A stretch of 64,000 bases of DNA, taken from Brevibacillus fulvus (lineage in GTDB: Bacteria; Bacillota; Bacilli; Brevibacillales; Brevibacillaceae). The notes under the pieces were generated by a model. The model saw only the letters and a list, made by a program, of their open reading frames with translations, was not told the origin of the DNA and searched no databases. This document shows positions 37,776 through 45,644 of this stretch, piece by piece (the stretch's first letter is position 1; every line of letters begins with the position of its first letter). Position numbers and translations under genes: made by a program. Location: NCBI RefSeq assembly GCF_016908525.1, contig NZ_JAFBEB010000009.1:62001-126000 (forward strand), in the 5' to 3' direction.

Positions 37776-38459
37776 ATGAAAAAAAACAGCATGAAAAAAT
37801 CACTTGCCGCCCTTACGCTGACGCTTGTCGTAGCGAGTCTTTCCACGTCTGCATTTGCTGCTACTTACAAAGTGCAGGCTAATGATACGTTGTTCAAGAT
37901 TGCCCAAAAGAAAAGCTTATCCTTGAACAGCTTGATTGCTGCCAATCCGCAATTGACAGATGTAAATCGGATCTATCCTGGAATGCGGCTGAATCTTCCC
38001 GCCAAGGTTTATTCCACTCCAGCCAAACAGCAACAGCAGTCCCAGCAGCCACAACAACAGCAAACTCAGCAGCAAACTGCGTCCGTCAGTGCTTTTGCCA
38101 GCCAGGTAGCTGACCTGGTGAATCAAGAGCGGGCAAAAGCAGGTCTGAAACCTTTGCAAATGGACAGCCAGTTGTCGGCGATGGCGACAGACAAGGCGAA
38201 AGATATGGCAAACAACCATTATTTTGATCATAACAGCCCGACATACGGCTCACCTTTTGAGATGATGGAACAATATGGAATTAATTATTCTTACGCTGGC
38301 GAAAACATTGCCATGGGGCAGCGCTCCCCGCAACAAGTAATGGAAGATTGGATGAACAGTTCGGGTCACCGCGCCAACATCCTCAATGCCAACTATACAA
38401 AAATCGGCGTCGCTTACTATAACGGCTACTGGGTGCAAGAATTCACCAAGAGCCGTTGA
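37776..38459 (+). CDS. Secreted LysM-CAP domain protein
   Basis: 227-residue exported protein: signal peptide to about residue 29 (cleavage after AFA), one LysM domain (about 30-75: YKVQANDTLFKIA...NRIYPGMRLNLP), a Gln-rich linker, then a CAP/SCP domain (about 102-227). The CAP signature HYFDHNSPTYGSPFEMM and GENIA...GHRANILN are present, as in Bacillus YkwD-type proteins. ATG at 37776 is chosen because AAAGGAG lies eight bases before it; the GTG at 37767 falls inside that site. Located in the cell wall; activity of bacterial CAP domains is not settled. Preceded by a c-di-AMP riboswitch, so expression should fall when c-di-AMP is high. Confidence 0.93.
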   Translation: MKKNSMKKSLAALTLTLVVASLSTSAFAATYKVQANDTLFKIAQKKSLSLNSLIAANPQLTDVNRIYPGMRLNLPAKVYSTPAKQQQQSQQPQQQQTQQQTASVSAFASQVADLVNQERAKAGLKPLQMDSQLSAMATDKAKDMANNHYFDHNSPTYGSPFEMMEQYGINYSYAGENIAMGQRSPQQVMEDWMNSSGHRANILNANYTKIGVAYYNGYWVQEFTKSR

Positions 38460-38481
38460 GAAGCAACTGCCTAAAACACAA

Positions 38482-38523
38482 AACATGCAGCCGCTCGCGA
38501 GCCGGCTGCATGTTTGTTTATTC
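38482..38523 (+). terminator. Intrinsic terminator after the LysM-CAP gene
   Basis: ACATGCAGCCG / CGGCTGCATGT stem with an inner palindromic loop, followed by TTGTTTATTCTTTTTT. It lies between the convergent LysM-CAP and TPR genes. Confidence 0.85.
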
Positions 38524-38545
38524 TTTTTTCTTTCTCCGCAGTTGT

Positions 38546-39208
38546 TCATTTCATTCGCGACAGCAGCGCCCAACGCCGCTCCTGCCGTTTCTTGTATTTC
38601 GGAAGTCCGTTGTACACTTCAATCGCCTCCCGAAAGGCGGCCTTGGCCTCATCCTTTCGCTGCAGCTCCAAATAAAGCTGTCCCATTCTGTAAAAAAGCT
38701 CCACCGATGAAGAATGCAGCTGCTTCAAGCTCTCCAAATAGCTCAACGCTTTTGCCGTATCGCGGTGGGCGAATGCCTGGCTTAAATGAAGAAAAGGTTC
38801 GCCATATTTCACGCGGGGGTTTCGCGCCAACGCGAGCCGAATCTGTTCTTCCCCTTCGGCAATGCGCCCCGTCTTTAACAAACTGATGCCGTAATCAGCC
38901 AAAAACTCGGCGGAATCATGCAACGTTTCCTTTATTCCTTCCAGATAGGTCAAAGCCTGATCGTACTGTTTCTTCTCCATGTAAATACGGGCAGTTTCAA
39001 GTTTGGCCGAGGTATCATGCGGATTTACCTTTAAGCTTTGCTTTAATTTCGACAAGCGATTGTTAAGCTGAATTGGCCTGAACCAATTGGGAAGCAGGCG
39101 CACATATCGCAAGTCGACCAAGTACAAGATGACAAGCAACAAAATTATCGCCAAAAATGGATTGCCTGTCAGCCAAAACAACAACGAAAAAAGGAAAAAC
39201 TTGCCCAT
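38546..39208 (-). CDS. Membrane-anchored tetratricopeptide repeat protein
   Basis: 220 residues: an N-terminal hydrophobic hairpin (about 1-33), a basic stretch, then three or four TPR-like helical pairs (for example PHDTSAKLETARIYMEKKQYDQA and ELFYRMGQLYLELQRKDEA) to the end. ATG at 39208 is preceded by GAGGGG. TPR domains bind partner proteins; here the domain would face the cytoplasm if the hairpin inserts twice. No catalytic motif is seen. It is monocistronic, between the convergent LysM-CAP gene and a divergent TetR regulator. Function unknown. Confidence 0.75.
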   Translation of the reverse strand: MGKFFLFSLLFWLTGNPFLAIILLLVILYLVDLRYVRLLPNWFRPIQLNNRLSKLKQSLKVNPHDTSAKLETARIYMEKKQYDQALTYLEGIKETLHDSAEFLADYGISLLKTGRIAEGEEQIRLALARNPRVKYGEPFLHLSQAFAHRDTAKALSYLESLKQLHSSSVELFYRMGQLYLELQRKDEAKAAFREAIEVYNGLPKYKKRQERRWALLSRMK

Positions 39209-39313
39209 GCCAATCCCCTCGCATTGTCAAATGACGTGTTTCTTTCTGGTAATCGTACCACAACTGCGGTTGACCTCCAAATCTGCCATTCTGTTTTGAA
39301 ATGAGCAAATTAT

Positions 39314-39343
39314 TTGACAGCATTTAAGTTTCTGTAATATTCT
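39314..39343 (+). promoter_or_regulatory. Probable sigma-A promoter of the first TetR gene
   Basis: TTGACA at 39314-39319, an 18-base spacer and TATTCT, about 95 bases before the preferred start codon. A CATTGGACAG sequence lies at 39356-39365, just downstream, and recurs in the palindrome at 40169-40187. Confidence 0.5.
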
Positions 39344-39436
39344 ATTAGATAAACTCATTGGACAGATACGAGACAGTTCACGATAATGAAGCTATTCTCG
39401 TTCATTATGACTTATTTTTTTGGGCAGGTGTGCAGA

Positions 39437-40033
39437 GTGACAGTCAAGGGCCAGAATATCGATCGGCGGATCATCCGGACGAAACAGCTTCTAAAAGAAG
39501 CGCTCATCACGTTGATCAACGAAAAAGGGTACGACGCGATTACGGTGCAAGACTTGGCAGATCGGGCTACCGTCAATCGCGCCACTTTTTATTTGCATTA
39601 TCACGACAAACAAGATTTGCTGGACCATAGCATGGCTGAAGTGCTGTCCTCTCTGGAAGAGAGGTTGCGCTCGCTGGCGACTCATCAGCCCGTTGGCGCG
39701 ACCGCTTTAATCTCACTCTTTGAACACGTCGCCGAACATGCCGATTTTTATGCGGTCATGCTCGGCAAGCGAGGGTTTCCCGGGTTCATGGCCTCGATGA
39801 CACAACTGTTTCAAACTTATTTCCAATCGCTGCTGGAGAACTGTTCGAAACATGATAACCGTTCCGATGTTCCCAAAGAAATCACGATCCGTTATATTAC
39901 CTCAGCCTATCTTGGCGTTATTTTATGGTGGCTTGAAAACGGCATGCCCTACCCGCCGGAATATATGGCTTCCCAATTGTTTACCTTGAGCCGGGCAAAA
40001 AGCTTGGCCGGAACCGCCCCATCATCAGTCTGA
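39437..40033 (+). CDS. TetR/AcrR family transcriptional regulator 1
   Basis: About 198 residues. The N-terminal helix-turn-helix is clear: TKQLLKEALITLINEKGYDAITVQDLADRATVNRATFYLHYHDKQDLL (split here by domain), with the usual YxHYxxK after the recognition helix. The C-terminal two-thirds match the TetR_C_7-type ligand/dimer domain of Bacillales regulators of the YfiR/DhaS kind. The start is uncertain: GTG at 39437 is preferred since the upstream part to 39386 (MKLFSFIMTYFF) is not TetR-like. It lies in front of an acyltransferase-3 membrane protein, the likely target besides itself. Confidence 0.85.
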   Translation: MTVKGQNIDRRIIRTKQLLKEALITLINEKGYDAITVQDLADRATVNRATFYLHYHDKQDLLDHSMAEVLSSLEERLRSLATHQPVGATALISLFEHVAEHADFYAVMLGKRGFPGFMASMTQLFQTYFQSLLENCSKHDNRSDVPKEITIRYITSAYLGVILWWLENGMPYPPEYMASQLFTLSRAKSLAGTAPSSV

Positions 40034-40097
40034 GGCGGAAAGACAAAGTGACTCCATGTTTAGCCAACGGCCGGTTCTTCGGGCCGCATCGCTCATC

Positions 40098-40140
40098 GCG
40101 GCCGCGGAAGACGCTCCGGCCGGAGAAGCCGCTTTTTTTT
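40098..40140 (+). terminator. Probable terminator after TetR gene 1
   Basis: A GC-rich structure (outer GCGGC / GCCGC arms around the palindrome CTCCGGCCGGAG) is followed by eight T, about 70 bases after the tetR stop. Confidence 0.55.
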
Positions 40141-40168
40141 GCAACATACTGCTCTGCATTCAAACAGT

Positions 40169-40206
40169 GACTGTCCATTGGACAGTCTTTTTTGCGGTAA
40201 TTTATA
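40169..40206 (+). promoter_or_regulatory. Palindrome overlapping a candidate promoter of the acyltransferase gene
   Basis: GACTGTCC-ATT-GGACAGTC is a perfect eight-pair inverted repeat at 40169-40187. Its right half supplies TTGGAC (40178-40183), and TTTATA follows at 40201-40206 after 17 bases, a plausible sigma-A promoter. The same CATTGGACAG occurs at the upstream tetR promoter. A TetR operator is the best reading, but the hairpin plus six T could also act as a terminator. Confidence 0.5.
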
Positions 40207-40351
40207 GGCAGATGGCACCAACAGAGAGTTCCAACAAGCTCCTCGATTGGTACCAATCTCATTTGCACTCCCGCCCGCTCTCATGTATTTTTAAAAAATG
40301 CACGCTATCCTGTTAAAAGAAGCAAAAATCTCGGATGGGAGAAGATCCATC

Positions 40352-41368
40352 ATGCCCACAGAAAAGAAGATATTGAAGACGGTATTTTTGATCCAGTTGA
40401 TCTCTTCTTTTTTGGTAGTGGTCGGCCACTATACAGCTTCTGCGCTTAATTATACCGATCATTTTTGGATTCTTGCCCTGAATCAACTAAGTCGTTACGG
40501 CACTGTGCTCCTCACGATCGCTACCGGATTTATCACCGCCTACTCCTTCGACCGGAAGCAACCGCGGTTCGCTCCTTATATCATGGGCAAAATCAAATTT
40601 ATTTTTGTCCCGTTTGTACTGGCGGGTATTCTGTATCATTATTTGCTGTTTGGCGGACTGCCGAAAGATCTGCCGGCTTTTCTCAATATTTTGCTGGGGA
40701 AAACCGGCGGCCATCTTTACTATATTTTTATGTTATTCCAGTACTACTTGTTTGCCTATCTGTTTCGCAATCTCATCACAAAACGCAATATCGTTTACTG
40801 GCTCCTGCCGTTGATGGGAATGCAGTATCTTTACATCCATGTGTTGCATCACGAGTGGCTTGGGTTGACGACCCGCCACTTTCTGCCAACCTGGATTTTT
40901 ACCTTTTATCTTGGGCATACGCTGTATTGGTATCGCGAAAAATTGTTCGCCTGCCTGCAGCAGCCGCTGTTGCTAGCCGGGGGAACGAGCCTCGTTTTGC
41001 TCAGCGCGGTGTTGTTTGTTTTATCGGACACGATGTATGTTGCCGTTCATCTGCGGTTTGTCCTGGCTACTGCTCTTTCGTTTTTGCTCATGCTGTTTTT
41101 GGGGCAACGCATAGTCGATCGGTTGCCGATAGCCTTCCGCAAGGGGTTCACTTACTTCATCTACCTGTTTCACTCCGCGTTTATCACCATGTTTAACCGA
41201 TTTGCGGAAAAATTCGGCGGAGATCTGGAGTGGATCTACGACAATGTTTGGCTGACCTTGACTGGCCTGGCCGTAACGTATTTGTCCACCTGTGTGTTTG
41301 CCTTGACCATTGTCCGCCTGATGAAAAGAAACCGAACCAGCCAGTCTGTCACCTCCGTACAAGCGTGA
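40352..41368 (+). CDS. Acyltransferase-3 family membrane protein
   Basis: 338 residues with about ten hydrophobic helices and the layout of the Acyltransferase_3 (OafA/NolL/YiaH) family, including the His in the first helix, VVVGHYTAS, that is catalytic in characterised members. Such proteins move acyl groups from cytoplasmic donors to sugars or polymers outside. ATG at 40352 has GGGAGAAG upstream; a frame extension to 40298 lacks one. The upstream TetR gene and the palindrome before this gene suggest regulated expression. The acceptor is unknown. Confidence 0.78.
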   Translation: MPTEKKILKTVFLIQLISSFLVVVGHYTASALNYTDHFWILALNQLSRYGTVLLTIATGFITAYSFDRKQPRFAPYIMGKIKFIFVPFVLAGILYHYLLFGGLPKDLPAFLNILLGKTGGHLYYIFMLFQYYLFAYLFRNLITKRNIVYWLLPLMGMQYLYIHVLHHEWLGLTTRHFLPTWIFTFYLGHTLYWYREKLFACLQQPLLLAGGTSLVLLSAVLFVLSDTMYVAVHLRFVLATALSFLLMLFLGQRIVDRLPIAFRKGFTYFIYLFHSAFITMFNRFAEKFGGDLEWIYDNVWLTLTGLAVTYLSTCVFALTIVRLMKRNRTSQSVTSVQA

Positions 41369-41380
41369 CGCATGGAAAAG

Positions 41381-41421
41381 AACCCTGTTTGAACACATTT
41401 GACTCGTGTTTAAACAGGGTT
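41381..41421 (-). terminator. Hairpin terminator after topB
   Basis: AACCCTGTTTGAACAC pairs with GTGTTTAAACAGGGTT (one mismatch) around a nine-base loop; on the minus strand CTTTTCC follows. It lies between the convergent acyltransferase and topB genes and probably stops topB transcripts. Confidence 0.75.
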
Positions 41422-41426
41422 CCGTG

Positions 41427-43625
41427 TTATTCGTCGAATTTCAGTTTGGATAAAGCCTCCATCAACGCCGGGTTTAATGGTTCATTCGCTTCCCGTTCCT
41501 GCTTCTTCAAGTACTGGGCCACCTCTTTGCGAGACAGTTTGCCGCTTTTCTCCTTGGCTCTCCGTTCGGTAAAGGAAGCCAGCTTCTCCTTATAGCCGCA
41601 CTGACAGACAAACGTTTGGCCGGCTCCCTCGCCGTGCAATTCCAGCCGTTTGTGGCATTGCGGGCAGCGGGCATTGGTCGTGCGGGCCACTGTTTTGCGG
41701 TAGCCGCACTCCCGATCCTGACAAACGAGCATTTTCCCGGTTTTCCCTTTGACTTCCAGCAGCAGTTTGCCGCACTCCGGACATTTGCTGCGAGTAAGAT
41801 TGTCGTGTTTAAATTTATGCTGACTGTTCTTGATCTCCAGCACAACCTGTTTGGCGTATCCTCGCATCTCCCGCAGAAAAGCGTCCTTCGCCAATTGCCC
41901 TTTGGCAATCGCGGCCAGCTTTTGCTCCCACTCTGCCGTGAGCGCAGGGGTTTTCAAATCAGCCGGCACCAATTCCAGCAGTTGTTTGCCCTTCGAGGTA
42001 ATCGTCAAGTATTTGCCGCGTTTTTCGATCAAAAAGCTTTTGAACAGCTTTTCAATAATATCCGCCCGGGTGGCCACGGTGCCAAGTCCGCCCGTTTCAT
42101 CGAGCGTCCGGGCCAGCTCTTTGGATGATTCGGCCATGTAGCGGGCGGGATTTTCCATGGCAGACAACAATGTTCCTTCCGTAAACAGCTCCGGCGGCTG
42201 CGTCTCTCCTGTGGCCAGGTTGACACCGGTGATCGGCAATATCTCGCCTTTGCTTACGTTCGGCAAAAGTTGCTCGCGAATCTCGTCCGCGTCCCCTTCA
42301 TCCTCTTGCGCCTCTTCATAAGCCTCTTTCCAGCCTTGGGCGATCACGATCTTGCCTTTGGCGACAAACAACTGGTCGGCGAGTGCCGTTTTGATCGTCG
42401 TCTGCTCGTATTCAAACGGCGGCAGCAGGACGGCGAGAAATCTCCTCACGACCAAATCATAAATCTTCCGCTCCCGATCGGACAGGTCTGTCAGCGATAC
42501 ACGCTGTTCCGTCGGAATGATTGCATGGTGATCTGACACTTTTTGATCATCGACGAACGATTTGTTGGCTTTGATTGGCTGTTTCATCACTTTCGCGGCA
42601 ATCGCGGCATACGGCTTGGCACTGCACGCCTTGATCCGCTCCGGCAGCGTCGCGACGATGTCGGATGACAAATAGCGGGAATCCGTCCGCGGATACGTCA
42701 GCACTTTATGGCGTTCGTACAGGCTTTGCATCGCCGACAGAGTTTCCTTTGCCGAAAAGCCGAAGCGCTTGTTAGCTTCTCGCTGCAGCTCGGTCAAATC
42801 ATACAGCTGCGGGGCGTAGCTTTTCTTCAGCACCTTGTGCACCTCGATGATCTCCGCTCTTTGCTGTTTGACCGCCTTCGCGATTTTCTCCGCTCTTTGC
42901 TGGTCAAAGATGCGGGTCTCCCCCGATTTGGCGTCTTGCCAGTACAGTTTCAGGCTGCCGCTGGATGCGGTGATGCGGTAATATGTCTTGGGAACAAAGT
43001 TGTTTCGCTCTTCTTCCCGCTTGGCGATAATCGCTAGTGTCGGCGTCTGCACTCGGCCGCAGGAGAGCTGGGCATTGTGTTGACAGGTCAAGGCCCGGGT
43101 CGCATTGATCCCGACCAGCCAGTCCGCTTCCGCGCGGGCAACGGCCGAGGCGTACAAATTTTCATAAGCCTTGCCGTCCCGCAGCTTCTGAAAGCCATCG
43201 CGAATCGCCTTGTCGGTTACGGAGGAAATCCACAGGCGTTTCAGCGGTTTTTTCAACTGAATCTTCTCGATAATCCATCGCGCCACCAATTCTCCTTCCC
43301 GGCCGGCGTCAGTGGCGATGACGATTTGGTTAACATCTTTGCGCGTCATCTGCGCTTTGACGATTTGAAACTGCTTGCCGCTCTCCCGGATCACGACCAG
43401 CTGCAGCCGCTCGGGCAACAGCGGCAAATCCTCCAACCGCCATGTTTTGTACTGCTCGCCGTATGCCTCCGGATCTGCCAAGGTCACAAGATGGCCCAAC
43501 GCCCATGTGACAATATATTGATCTCCTTCAAAAAAACCGTTTCCCTTTTTGGTACAGTTGAGAACGCGGGCAATGTCCTTGCCGACTGACGGTTTTTCTG
43601 CCAATACCAAGGTTTTGCTCATCAT
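41427..43625 (-). CDS. topB: DNA topoisomerase III TopB
   Basis: Type IA topoisomerase of 732 residues (Bacillus TopB is about 727) that decatenates single-stranded junctions, often with RecQ. The Toprim domain starts with LAEKPSVGKDIARVL; its DxD-type Asp is in VIATDAGREGELVA. The active-site Tyr is in LTYPRTDSRYL, near residue 310. The C-terminus carries zinc-ribbon-like repeats: CPECGKLL...CQDRECGY and CPQCHKRL...CQCGY. The C-terminal tail is Lys/Glu rich. It is monocistronic. Confidence 0.97.
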   Translation of the reverse strand: MMSKTLVLAEKPSVGKDIARVLNCTKKGNGFFEGDQYIVTWALGHLVTLADPEAYGEQYKTWRLEDLPLLPERLQLVVIRESGKQFQIVKAQMTRKDVNQIVIATDAGREGELVARWIIEKIQLKKPLKRLWISSVTDKAIRDGFQKLRDGKAYENLYASAVARAEADWLVGINATRALTCQHNAQLSCGRVQTPTLAIIAKREEERNNFVPKTYYRITASSGSLKLYWQDAKSGETRIFDQQRAEKIAKAVKQQRAEIIEVHKVLKKSYAPQLYDLTELQREANKRFGFSAKETLSAMQSLYERHKVLTYPRTDSRYLSSDIVATLPERIKACSAKPYAAIAAKVMKQPIKANKSFVDDQKVSDHHAIIPTEQRVSLTDLSDRERKIYDLVVRRFLAVLLPPFEYEQTTIKTALADQLFVAKGKIVIAQGWKEAYEEAQEDEGDADEIREQLLPNVSKGEILPITGVNLATGETQPPELFTEGTLLSAMENPARYMAESSKELARTLDETGGLGTVATRADIIEKLFKSFLIEKRGKYLTITSKGKQLLELVPADLKTPALTAEWEQKLAAIAKGQLAKDAFLREMRGYAKQVVLEIKNSQHKFKHDNLTRSKCPECGKLLLEVKGKTGKMLVCQDRECGYRKTVARTTNARCPQCHKRLELHGEGAGQTFVCQCGYKEKLASFTERRAKEKSGKLSRKEVAQYLKKQEREANEPLNPALMEALSKLKFDE

Positions 43626-43702
43626 AACATCCTTCCATTTCGCTGGTGCGTTCGTGCTTGCGTATCTATCTATTATAAGGTTTTGCGGCAGGGAAAGAAA
43701 AC

Positions 43703-43736
43703 AAAAAACGCCGCTCGTACAAGCGACGTTCTTCCC
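43703..43736 (-). terminator. Intrinsic terminator after the FG-GAP-like protein gene
   Basis: Stem AACGTCGCT / AGCGGCGTT (one mismatch or G-T pair) with a short loop, followed by six T on the minus strand, right after the stop codon. Confidence 0.85.
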
Positions 43737-43743
43737 TGGTCGT

Positions 43744-44655
43744 TCATTTCCCGGCGGTGATCGGATACGTTAGCGTATATTGCGCATCAGTGACTTGCCA
43801 TTTTCCGCCTCGATAAGCCCAAGTTGAAGCCACTTGCGTAAAGGTCAGCACGTGGAACGGGCCCCAGACACTTTGCATTCCCCTTAATTCGTATACGCCA
43901 TCCTGATTCACATCCGTCGGCGTGAGCACGGAAAATGGATCAGAAAAAATATCGGCCGCATTGCGTTGATTCCCCCGGTTCGGATCGCGATATATATATT
44001 TGCCGCTAGCGTCGTACACCTTGGCCTGAATATACTGTTCTTTCAATCCGCTGACATCGACAAGAAAACTTTTGTCCAATACCGGGCTGTACAATTCAGC
44101 CTTAAAACCGTCCAAATACTTGCCGGTGATTTTCAGCCCCTGATTTTCCTGCTCCCCAAAAATGACCGACGGCTTGCCGCTTGTCCAGGTGGCGATCAAG
44201 TGGTTGGAGGTGCCGCCGCTGCCTCCGGTTGCTACTGTCACCATCACATCGCCAACTTTGTCTCCGCTAAAGTCACCGATAAACATCGACGGCTCGTAAC
44301 CAGCCAAATACTGGCCAGTCCGCGTGTCGGGAAGAGCAGAGAATTGGCCGCTCTTTCCGTCCCGCACGACTACACTCAGCGGGCGATAATAGGATGGGTT
44401 GTCCGACAAAGGTTTGCCAACCAGCAACACGTCATCCGGGACACGATCGCCGGTCACATCGGCGCGCTGCACCTCGACGATAACGGTTCCCTGCGGCAAC
44501 GTTATGCCGGGGGCCTGGAGCGGTTGTCCAACCTGAAAGTTCTGACGCGCCGGTTCCCCTTTGGCGGCAATCGCCGGTCCGTTTCCGGCCAGCAGCGAGA
44601 CGATTGCTGCCAGCGACAGGATTTGTCCGAGTTTTTTTTGCAAGGTCCTATTCAC
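43744..44655 (-). CDS. Secreted FG-GAP/VCBS-like calcium-binding-loop protein
   Basis: 303 residues. Signal peptide to about residue 32 (AIAA). Three Asp-rich loops of the FG-GAP/EF-hand-like kind, DVTGDRVPDD, DFSGDKVGD and DVNQDGVYEL, are spaced through a beta-rich chain that ends in PITAGK. This suggests an extracellular calcium-stabilised beta-propeller fragment. GTG at 44655 is chosen because GAAGGAG lies eight bases upstream. I do not recognise a characterised homologue; Bacillales genomes hold similar unnamed secreted proteins. Monocistronic between topB and the NTF2-like gene. Confidence 0.75.
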   Translation of the reverse strand: MNRTLQKKLGQILSLAAIVSLLAGNGPAIAAKGEPARQNFQVGQPLQAPGITLPQGTVIVEVQRADVTGDRVPDDVLLVGKPLSDNPSYYRPLSVVVRDGKSGQFSALPDTRTGQYLAGYEPSMFIGDFSGDKVGDVMVTVATGGSGGTSNHLIATWTSGKPSVIFGEQENQGLKITGKYLDGFKAELYSPVLDKSFLVDVSGLKEQYIQAKVYDASGKYIYRDPNRGNQRNAADIFSDPFSVLTPTDVNQDGVYELRGMQSVWGPFHVLTFTQVASTWAYRGGKWQVTDAQYTLTYPITAGK

Positions 44656-44782
44656 AGTAAGCACTCCTTCTGCCAAAACTCATGCTTCAACCTGATCCGG
44701 GTGCGGCATGGTCATTGGTTAGGATTCGCAAACGGCCCGTTTTGTATAACCAGCACTTGCCAACTGCCGCCCTTTCGCTTAT

Positions 44783-45139
44783 TTATGCTTCCTCACGCAA
44801 AAACCAGACCCTGCTGATCAGTCCCTCTTTTACCTCATAGATCGCCAACGCCTGGAACGGCCCCCGATTCTCCCGTCCCGTCACTTCTTCCAAATCGATG
44901 ACATAGTTGCCAAATACGGTACGATTCTTGATTTCGGCATGATTGTTCGGGTTTTCCCGAAACATCTTGGCGTACCGGTCGCGCAAGGCGGCCTCTCCTT
45001 TGGCCAGCAATTGACCGCTTGGATGTTCCAGCAGCTCTACCTCTTTGGCGTACGTTGAGACGAATCCGTCCAAATCCTGCTTGTTATAAAAGTCCAACTG
45101 GCGTTGAACCACTTCTTCCGCTCTTTCCTGATGTGCCAT
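44783..45139 (-). CDS. NTF2-like/SnoaL-like protein
   Basis: 118-residue cone-fold protein of the NTF2-like superfamily: VVQRQLDFYNKQDLDGFVSTYA at the N-terminus, then HPSGQLLAKGEAALRDRY and a beta sheet ending in RVWFLREEA. It matches the small steroid-isomerase/limonene-epoxide type used as stand-alone enzymes or ligand binders. ATG at 45139 follows GGGAGGATATTAC; the frame extends to 45205 without support. It is the last gene of the epimerase-osmC-NTF2 unit, 34 bases after osmC. Confidence 0.8.
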   Translation of the reverse strand: MAHQERAEEVVQRQLDFYNKQDLDGFVSTYAKEVELLEHPSGQLLAKGEAALRDRYAKMFRENPNNHAEIKNRTVFGNYVIDLEEVTGRENRGPFQALAIYEVKEGLISRVWFLREEA

Positions 45140-45173
45140 GTAATATCCTCCCTGTTCTCTTTTGTAGTGATGG

Positions 45174-45623
45174 TCAGTCGGCGGATTCCACTGCTTCTGC
45201 AACAAGCGTGCCGTTCAAGTAAATTTCACAGTCGATTGCCGCAAGCAAAGAAGCGGACACCGTGCAGTACTTCTCCTTGGCCAGTCGGACTGCCTGCCGC
45301 AATCGGGACGGCGGGATTTTTCCGGATACGTCAATCCGAAGCGTAATCCGTTCAAGCGCATGCGGTGTCTCACCCCCTTGCCAACCGGTGGCATCGATCG
45401 CCAGGTGTTCGCAAACAAGCCGCATTCTCTCCAGTATCAGCGCCACATCGATGCCCATGCAACCGGCCAACCCCATGACAAGCAATTCGACAGGGCTGTT
45501 CCCTTTGCCTTCTCCGCCATATGTCGCATCAGCATCCATGATCACCCGATGACCGGTCGGGCCGCAAGCCTCAAACCGCCGTTTGCCGCCCCAAACCGCA
45601 CGAACATCGATTTTTCTGCTCAT
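45174..45623 (-). CDS. OsmC/Ohr-family peroxidase-like protein
   Basis: 149 residues with the OsmC fold. The two redox cysteines are visible: LAGCMGIDV (first Cys, at the start of the central helix) and AKEKYCTVSASL (second). These reduce organic hydroperoxides in characterised OsmC/Ohr proteins; the general OsmC-like (YhfA) subgroup is equally possible. ATG at 45623 has GAAGGGAG before it. It lies between the epimerase and NTF2-like genes with gaps of 21 and 34 bases, consistent with one mRNA under the TetR regulator upstream. Confidence 0.87.
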   Translation of the reverse strand: MSRKIDVRAVWGGKRRFEACGPTGHRVIMDADATYGGEGKGNSPVELLVMGLAGCMGIDVALILERMRLVCEHLAIDATGWQGGETPHALERITLRIDVSGKIPPSRLRQAVRLAKEKYCTVSASLLAAIDCEIYLNGTLVAEAVESAD

Positions 45624-45644
45624 GGTTTGTCTCCCTTCCATTGC

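Larger units (their letters stand above)
40034..40351. other. Intergenic region between TetR 1 and the acyltransferase gene
   Basis: 318 bases without a supported gene. It contains two hairpins followed by T runs (a terminator after tetR and a perfect palindrome at 40169-40187) and a candidate promoter. Beyond 40207 I see nothing more than a ribosome binding site before 40352. Confidence 0.6.

Noticed and set aside
38020-38090. CAG/CAA-rich repeat tract in the LysM-CAP gene, at first like a small repeat array
   Set aside because: It encodes an in-frame Gln-rich linker of irregular unit and is ordinary low-complexity protein sequence.
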